Part shown: positions 58,925 through 64,000 of the stretch, piece after piece
Layout: every line of letters starts with the position of its first letter
Numbering within the stretch: position 1 is the first letter of the stretch
Source of the DNA: Streptomyces aquilus
Lineage (GTDB): Bacteria > Actinomycetota > Actinomycetes > Streptomycetales > Streptomycetaceae
Assembly (NCBI RefSeq): GCF_003955715.1
Contig: NZ_CP034463.1
Span: 6,634,001 to 6,698,000, forward strand
DNA: 64,000 bases
Direction: 5' to 3'
The notes under the pieces: generated by a model
What the model was told of the DNA's origin: nothing
Database searches by the model: none
What the model saw: only the letters and a program-made list of their open reading frames with translations
Program-made: the position numbers and the translations under genes

Positions 58925-60154
58925 ATGCGTGTTGTGCTGCTGACCTACGGGTCGCGCGGAGACGTGGAGCCGATGGCGGGCCTCGCCCTGGCGCTGCGGG
59001 AACTCGGCGCGGAGGTGCGGGTGTGCGCACCGCCCGACTTCGAGGAGCTGCTGGCCGGCATCGGTGTCCCGCTGGTGCCGATCGGACCGTCGGTGCGGGC
59101 GCTGGCGACGGACGCCCTGACCGGGAAGCCGACGAAACTGCCCCCGACCATGGCCGAGCGGGCCGCCGGACTGTTCGACTCGGTGTACGAGACGGTCGCC
59201 CCGGTCGCCGCCGGGAGCGACCTGGTGGTGGCGACGGGCCTGCTCCCGGCCGCCGCCGGTGCGCGGGCGGCGGCGGAGAAGGCGGGCGTGCCGTACGCGT
59301 TCGTCTCCTATTTCCCGTCCTATCTGCCCTCCCCGCACCACCCACCGCTCGCCTTCCCGGGCCATCCGCTCCCGGCGGACGTCACGGACAACCGGGTGCT
59401 GTGGGACCAGAACGCCGAGATCCTCAACGAGCTCTTCGGCGGCGCGGTCAACGCCCAACGTGCACAGCTCGGCCTGCCCCCGGTGCCGGACCTCCGCGAC
59501 CACGTCCTCACCGACCGCCCGCTGCTCGCGGCCGACCCGGCCCTGAGCCCCTGGCAGGAGCCGGCCGACCTCGACGTCGTCCAGACCGGCGCCTGGATCC
59601 GCACCGACGCCCGGCCGCTCCCCGAGGACCTGGAGAAGTTCCTGGCGGCGGGCGCCCCGCCGGTGTACGTCGGCTTCGGCAGCATGCCGCTGCGGGACGC
59701 GGCCGACGTCTCCCGGGCGGCCGTGGAGGCGGTCCGGGCGCGGGGCCGCCGGGTGCTGCTCGGGCGCGGCTGGGCCGACCTGGCGCTGATCGACGGCGCG
59801 GACGACTGCTTCGTCGTCGGCGAGGTCAACCAGCAGGAGCTGTTCCGCCGGGTGGCCGCGGTCGCCCACCACGGTGGCGCCGGTACCACCACGACCGCCG
59901 CCCGGGCCGGGGCGCCCCAGGTGGTCGTGGCCCAGATGGCCGACCAGCCCTACTGGGCCGGCCGGATCGCCGAGCTGGGCATCGGCGCGGCCCACGACGG
60001 CCCGACACCGACCTACGCCTCCCTGACGGCCGCGCTCACCGTCGCCCTGGCCCCCGAGACCCGAGAACGGGCGCGGTCCCTGGCGGCCGAGGTCCGTACG
60101 GACGGGGCGACGGTGGCGGCGAAGCTGCTGCTCGAAGAGGCTGCCGCCGGGTAG
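58925..60154 (+). CDS. rgt: GT1 glycosyltransferase, probable rifamycin glycosyltransferase (Rgt-like)
   Basis: 409 residues of a GT-B UGT/macrolide-type glycosyltransferase. N-terminal MRVVLLTYGSRGDVEPMAGLALALRELGAEVRVCAPPDFEELLA is the acceptor domain; the C-terminal donor domain has VYVGFGSMP, VEVNQQELFRR-like FVVGEVNQQELF, and the NDP-sugar motif AVAHHGGAGTTTTAARAGAPQVVVAQMADQPYWA. In the family this could act on macrolides, glycopeptides or sterols. The RAE-like repeat upstream and helR downstream favour rifamycin as acceptor. ATG 58925 follows GGGGGAG; ATG 58910 is less likely. Confidence 0.75.
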   Translation: MRVVLLTYGSRGDVEPMAGLALALRELGAEVRVCAPPDFEELLAGIGVPLVPIGPSVRALATDALTGKPTKLPPTMAERAAGLFDSVYETVAPVAAGSDLVVATGLLPAAAGARAAAEKAGVPYAFVSYFPSYLPSPHHPPLAFPGHPLPADVTDNRVLWDQNAEILNELFGGAVNAQRAQLGLPPVPDLRDHVLTDRPLLAADPALSPWQEPADLDVVQTGAWIRTDARPLPEDLEKFLAAGAPPVYVGFGSMPLRDAADVSRAAVEAVRARGRRVLLGRGWADLALIDGADDCFVVGEVNQQELFRRVAAVAHHGGAGTTTTAARAGAPQVVVAQMADQPYWAGRIAELGIGAAHDGPTPTYASLTAALTVALAPETRERARSLAAEVRTDGATVAAKLLLEEAAAG

Positions 60155-60284
60155 GGCCGCCCGGCGCCACGGCACCGAGCCCGGAGCCTCACGACCCTCA
60201 CCGTCCACGTAATGTCGTAAGAATCAACAAAAAGCCGTAAACAGCCGTACCGGCCGCACTCGGCCTCGCATCGGAGCTGATCAC

Positions 60285-62450
60285 GTGAATCCCCAGGGAA
60301 CCGCCACCACCACGGCGTTCGCCCTCCCCGACCGTCTCTCCGCCAAGGCCGACCCCACCCAGATCGCCGGTGACGAGCGGCACTTCGCGGCGATCGCGGC
60401 GAGCCTGGCGGAGTCGATCGCCGACCTGTCCGCCCGCCTCGACGCCGAGCTCAAGGCGCCCGGCGGCGCGGGCCGGGCCGCGATGGACCGGGACGCGGAG
60501 ATCCACCGCCTGACCGCCCGGCTGCGCACCCTGCGCCGCTTCGGCCTCGACCTGTGCCTCGGCCGCATGGTCACCGCCGACGACCCCGAGCCGCTCTACG
60601 TCGGCCGCCTCGGCCTCACCGACAGCGAGGGGCGCCGGCTGCTGATCGACTGGCGTTCCCCGGCCGCCGAGCCGTTCTTCGCCGCCACCCACGCCCACCC
60701 GATGGGCCTGACCAGCCGCCGCCGCTACCGCTGGACCGACGGCCGGATCAGCGACTACTGGGACGAGGTGTTCACCGCCGACGGCCTGGAGCGGCAGGTC
60801 GCCCTCGACGACCAGTCCGCCTTCATCGCCAGCCTCGGCAGCAACCGCTCCGACCGGATGCGGGACGTCCTCGCCACCATCCAGGCCGACCAGGACGCCA
60901 TCATCCGCGCCGGCTCGCGCGGCGCGCTCGTCGTCGACGGCGGCCCCGGCACCGGCAAGACCGTCGTCGCCCTGCACCGCACCGCCCACCTCCTCTACTC
61001 CGACCCGCGCCTCGGCCACCGCAGGGGCGGCGTCCTCTTCGTCGGCCCGCACCGCCCCTACCTGTCCTACGTCGCCGACGTCCTCCCCAGCCTCGGCGAG
61101 GAGGGCGTGCAGACCTGCATCCTGCGTGACCTGGTCGAGGAGGGCGCCGCGGCGGGCCTGGAGCCCGACCCGGAGGTGGCCCGGCTGAAGTCCTCGGCGG
61201 ACCTGGTGAAGGCGATCGAGAAGGCCGTACGGTTCTACGAGGAGCCGCCCACCGAGGGCATGACCGTCACGGTCGACCACACCGACCTGCGCCTCACCGC
61301 CGCCGACTGGGCCGAGGCCTTCGACGCCCCCGAACCGGGCACCCCGCACAATGAGGCCCGCGGCCAGATCTGGGACAAGCTGGTCGCGATCCTGGAGGAG
61401 AAGTACGACCGCCGCGACGACGTCCCGCCGCAGCTGTTCCGCCGGGTGCTGCGCCAGAACAAGGAGCTGGTGGGCACCCTCAACCGCGCCTGGCCCCTGC
61501 TGGAGGCGACGGACCTGGTGGGCGACCTGTGGACCGTCCCCGCCTACCTGCGCCTGTGCGCGCCCTGGCTCACCCGCGACGAGGTCCGCACGCTGCAACG
61601 CGCGAACCCGACGGCCTGGACCGTCTCCGACCTCCCCCTCCTCGACGCCGCCCGGCAGCGCCTCGGCGACCCGAAGGCGGACGGCCGCAAACGCCGGCAG
61701 GAGGCCGCCCTCACCGCCCAGCGCGAGCAGATGGCGCAGGTCGTCGAGAACCTGATCGCGGCCGACCCGGACGGCGAGGGCCTGATGACCCAGCTGCGCC
61801 GCGAGGACTTCCAGCGCAACCTGGTCGACGAGTCCGAACTCGCCGTCGCCGAACCGGACCTCCTGGCCGGCCCGTTCGCGCACATCGTCGTCGACGAGGC
61901 GCAGGAACTCACCGACGCCGAATGGCAGATGCTCCTGCTGCGCTGCCCGTCCCGCAGCTTCACCATCGTGGGCGACCGCGCCCAGGCCCGCCACGGCTTC
62001 ACCGAGACCTGGGAGGAGCGCCTGCGCCGCGTCGGCCTGACCAGCATCACCATGGCGTCCCTGAGCATCAACTACCGCACCCCGGAAGAGGTGATGGCAG
62101 AGGCCGAGCCGGTCATCCGCGCCGCCCTCCCGGACGCCAACGTCCCCACCTCCATCCGCGGCAGCGGCATCTCGGTCCTGCACGGCCCGGTCGCGGACCT
62201 CCCGTCGATCCTCGACACCTGGCTCGCCGAGCACCCCGCCGAGGGCATCGCGTGTGTCATCGGCGACGAGACCTTCGAACCCACGGCCCGCGTCCGCTCC
62301 CTGACTCCCGAGCTGTCGAAGGGCCTCGAGTTCGACCTCGTGATCCTGGTCGACCCGGAGAACTTCGGGACGGGAGTGGAGGGAGCGGTGGACCGCTACG
62401 TCGCGATGACACGCGCGACCGAACGGCTGGTTGTTCTGTCCACCTCCTGA
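60285..62450 (+). CDS. helR: HelR, RNA polymerase-recycling/protecting HelD-like ATPase
   Basis: 721 residues of the UvrD-related HelD family that displaces stalled RNA polymerase from DNA; the HelR subgroup gives rifamycin tolerance. An N-terminal coiled coil (ERHFAAIAASLAESIADLSARLDAELKA..EIHRLTARLRTLRRFG) inserts into polymerase in this family. Walker A VVDGGPGTGKTVVALHRTAHLL near 220-240, Walker B AHIVVDEAQELTD, TIVGDRAQARHGF, SINYRTPEEVM, and late GLEFDLVILVDPENFG and RYVAMTRATERLVVL are present. The GTG start lies 130 bp after rgt in the same direction. No RAE copy directly precedes it, so it may rely on read-through from the rgt promoter. Confidence 0.85.
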   Translation: MNPQGTATTTAFALPDRLSAKADPTQIAGDERHFAAIAASLAESIADLSARLDAELKAPGGAGRAAMDRDAEIHRLTARLRTLRRFGLDLCLGRMVTADDPEPLYVGRLGLTDSEGRRLLIDWRSPAAEPFFAATHAHPMGLTSRRRYRWTDGRISDYWDEVFTADGLERQVALDDQSAFIASLGSNRSDRMRDVLATIQADQDAIIRAGSRGALVVDGGPGTGKTVVALHRTAHLLYSDPRLGHRRGGVLFVGPHRPYLSYVADVLPSLGEEGVQTCILRDLVEEGAAAGLEPDPEVARLKSSADLVKAIEKAVRFYEEPPTEGMTVTVDHTDLRLTAADWAEAFDAPEPGTPHNEARGQIWDKLVAILEEKYDRRDDVPPQLFRRVLRQNKELVGTLNRAWPLLEATDLVGDLWTVPAYLRLCAPWLTRDEVRTLQRANPTAWTVSDLPLLDAARQRLGDPKADGRKRRQEAALTAQREQMAQVVENLIAADPDGEGLMTQLRREDFQRNLVDESELAVAEPDLLAGPFAHIVVDEAQELTDAEWQMLLLRCPSRSFTIVGDRAQARHGFTETWEERLRRVGLTSITMASLSINYRTPEEVMAEAEPVIRAALPDANVPTSIRGSGISVLHGPVADLPSILDTWLAEHPAEGIACVIGDETFEPTARVRSLTPELSKGLEFDLVILVDPENFGTGVEGAVDRYVAMTRATERLVVLSTS

Positions 62451-62488
62451 CAATGTGGTGCACGATGTCGACCACTCAGGAGCCCTTC

Positions 62489-62779
62489 ATGCCAGTCGTC
62501 CGCGCCCGCAAGCGTCCGGTGACCGTGCGCGCGCTGCTCTGGACGGGCCGAGAAGAGGACCTGCCCGCCGTCCGCGCCTTCCTCGGCGACGACTTCGTCG
62601 CCTGGGAAGAGCGGGACGGCGGGCGGGTCCTCCGCATCCGCACGATGGAGCGGGGCTCGGCGCCGGACGAGATCCCGCCCGGCTGGATGCTCATCGAGGG
62701 AGTGCGCGGCGAGCACTACGCCTGCGAGCCCGGGATCTTCGCCGAGACCTACGAGATGCTCGGCGCCGACGGCGACTGA
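62489..62779 (+). CDS. Small protein of unknown function downstream of helR
   Basis: 96 residues, beta-rich (VTVRALLWTGREEDLPAVRAFLGDDFVAWEERDGGRVLRIRTMERGSAPDEIPPGWMLIEGVRGEHYACEPGIFAETYEML). The 'PGWMLIEG..GEHYACEPGIFAETYE' pattern is like small phage-associated proteins that I have seen annotated only as hypothetical. ATG 62489 is chosen because CAGGAG lies 6-7 nt upstream; ATG 62465 is the alternative. Starts 38 bp after helR. Confidence 0.65.
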   Translation: MPVVRARKRPVTVRALLWTGREEDLPAVRAFLGDDFVAWEERDGGRVLRIRTMERGSAPDEIPPGWMLIEGVRGEHYACEPGIFAETYEMLGADGD

Positions 62780-62792
62780 GGCGTCCGGCCGC

Positions 62793-64000
62793 CTACGGCA
62801 GCCCGTGCACGTGCGGCCCCACCGCGCTCGACCACGCGTTCCCGGCCGAGGCGTCCCAGTTCGTCGACCAGGTCATCGCGCCCCGCAGGTCGGGGTAGGT
62901 CTTGGACGGCTTGAAGGAACCGCACCCCGTGCCCTTGGTCAGGCAGTCCAGGGCGTTGTTCACGACCGTCGGTGACACGTACCCGCTGCCCGCGCCGCTC
63001 GTCGAGGCGGGCAGGCCCAACCCCACCTGGGACGGGGCGAGTCCACCCTCCAGCTGGATGCAGGCCAGCGCGGTGAGGAAGTCCACCGAGCCCTGTGAGT
63101 ACACCTTGCCGTCGCAGCCCAGCATCGAACCGCTGTTGTAGTACTGCATGTTGACGACGGTGAGGATGTCCTTGATGTTGAGGGCGGTCTGGAAGTAGCC
63201 GTTCGACGTGGATTGCATGTCGATGGTCTGCGGCGCCATCGTGATGATCAGCGACGAGCCCGCCTTCGAGGACAGCGACCGCAACGCCTGGGTCATGTAG
63301 GTGGCGTTGATGCCGTTCTCCAGGTCGATGTCGACGCCGTCGAAGCCGTACGTCTGCATCAGGGAGTAGACCGAGTTGGCGAAGTTGGCCGCCGAGGTGG
63401 AGTCGTTGATGGACACCGTGCCGTTCTGGCCGCCGACCGAGATGATCACCTTCTTCCCCGCCGCCTTCTTCGCCGCGATGTCCGCCTTGAACCGGTCCAC
63501 GGTGTAACCGCCGAGACCGGCCGAGTCGAGGTTGAAGGTCACCGCGCCCGGCGTCGTCGTCGCGTCCGCGAAGGCCACGGCGATGATGTCGTACTGGGAC
63601 TGGACGTCGGAGATCTTCTGGACGGTGGCGCCGTTGTTGAAGTTCTGCCAGTAGCCGGTGACCGCGTGCTTCGGGAGCGCCGGGCCGGTCGGGGTCGCCG
63701 TCGTCGTGCCCGTCACGGTCGCCGACTTCGGGGACTCACCCGCCGAGTTGGTCGCCGTGACCTGGAAGGAGTACGAGGTGGAGGCCGCGAGGCCCGTCAC
63801 CGTCGCCGACGTGCCCGTCACCGCCGTCACCTTCGTGCCGCCCCGGTAGACGTTGTAGCCGGTGGCGCCGGAGACCGTGTTCCAGGTCAGGGACACCGAC
63901 GAGGACGACGTACCGGAGACCGCCAGGCCGGCCGGTGCGGCCGGGACCGTCGGCGTCGGGTCGGTGCCGCCGCCCCCGTCGGGGCCGTAGACCGAGAGGT
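62793..64000 (-). CDS. Secreted GH18 chitinase with FnIII domain (N-terminus beyond the window)
   Basis: About 402 C-terminal residues are present and the frame runs off at base 64000. Order: a Gly/Pro/Thr linker (DGGGGTDPTPTVPAAPAG), a fibronectin type III domain (LAVSGTSSSVSLTWNTVSG to ATVTGTTT), a second linker, and a GH18 catalytic domain with KHAVTGYWQNFNNG, KVIISVGGQNG, the catalytic DxxDxDxE in FDGVDIDLENG, ITMAPQTIDM, VNMQYYNSG, and a C-terminal RGAMTWSTNWDAS. It hydrolyses chitin with retention of configuration outside the cell. A carbohydrate-binding module and signal peptide should lie upstream. The GTG at 63896 is internal, not the start. Confidence 0.92.
   Translation of the reverse strand, partial: LSVYGPDGGGGTDPTPTVPAAPAGLAVSGTSSSSVSLTWNTVSGATGYNVYRGGTKVTAVTGTSATVTGLAASTSYSFQVTATNSAGESPKSATVTGTTTATPTGPALPKHAVTGYWQNFNNGATVQKISDVQSQYDIIAVAFADATTTPGAVTFNLDSAGLGGYTVDRFKADIAAKKAAGKKVIISVGGQNGTVSINDSTSAANFANSVYSLMQTYGFDGVDIDLENGINATYMTQALRSLSSKAGSSLIITMAPQTIDMQSTSNGYFQTALNIKDILTVVNMQYYNSGSMLGCDGKVYSQGSVDFLTALACIQLEGGLAPSQVGLGLPASTSGAGSGYVSPTVVNNALDCLTKGTGCGSFKPSKTYPDLRGAMTWSTNWDASAGNAWSSAVGPHVHGLP

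Noticed and set aside
1..64000. tRNA/rRNA genes and CRISPR arrays
   Set aside because: No cloverleaf with conserved TTCGA-type arm next to a CCA-like end, no rRNA-like stretch, and no regularly spaced 25-40 bp repeats were seen on reading both strands; short or divergent RNA genes could still be missed.

Overview
The window is high-GC actinobacterial chromosome (third codon positions almost all G/C, frequent GTG/TTG starts, ATGA/GTGA gene overlaps, a mycothiol S-conjugate amidase gene, a GTP-type PEP carboxykinase, IclR/TetR/ECF regulators, Ser/Thr kinases). This is the pattern of Streptomyces. From memory, the greA / DUF4307 / mca / PEP carboxykinase order resembles the core region around SCO4966-SCO4979 of S. 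coelicolor; this was not checked. I saw no rRNA, tRNA or CRISPR array.

Layout. 1-6.1 kb: 5' part of a MarR regulator, threonine dehydratase, a DrrA/DrrB-type ABC exporter with an operator-like palindrome inside its promoter, greA, a DUF4307 membrane protein, mca and a small membrane protein. 6.1-12.8 kb: a large NB-ARC/TPR protein with an altered P-loop, a lone serine recombinase, and a YyaL/DUF255 thioredoxin-like protein. 12.9-19.4 kb: four translationally coupled genes, three membrane glycosyltransferases and a secreted galactose-oxidase-like copper radical oxidase carrying an Excalibur domain, probably a surface-glycan assembly and modification locus. 19.4-25.4 kb: Mut7-C RNase-like protein, a TetR/MFS efflux operon with an operator on its promoter, a hemolysin III homologue and pckG.

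25.6-35.2 kb is a stress-signalling block. A plus-strand set (Ser/Thr kinase, YbjN, membrane protein, TerY-like vWA, PP2C phosphatase, TerY-P-type kinase) meets head-on a minus-strand operon (substrate-binding protein, TelA, substrate-binding/vWA lipoprotein, XpaC-like protein), with 2 bp between them. 35.4-39.0 kb holds an AlaA-like aminotransferase, a trypsin-like protease and small proteins. 39.0-45.8 kb is a D-amino-acid/sugar-acid catabolic cluster: D-aminoacylase and D-serine dehydratase-like deaminase diverge from a PfkB kinase, IclR regulator, RidA and GntP permease, with an IclR-style palindrome between them.

46-50.4 kb is the least familiar module: a macro-domain protein, an MbcA/ParS-like antitoxin and a RES-domain (NAD+-attacking) toxin in one operon, facing a metacaspase-like protease. 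50.5-58.8 kb: a PfkB sugar/nucleoside kinase, two paralogous PH-like proteins, an M14 carboxypeptidase, an anti-sigma-type ATPase, an Nramp-fold protein without the usual metal motifs, an ECF sigma factor with its membrane partner, and a DUF1963 protein. 58.8-62.5 kb looks like a rifamycin-resistance locus: a rifamycin-associated element (RAE)-like inverted repeat, a GT1 glycosyltransferase (Rgt-like) and the RNA-polymerase-protecting ATPase HelR. The window ends inside a secreted FnIII-GH18 chitinase.

All functional calls come from reading the protein sequences. No database search was possible.
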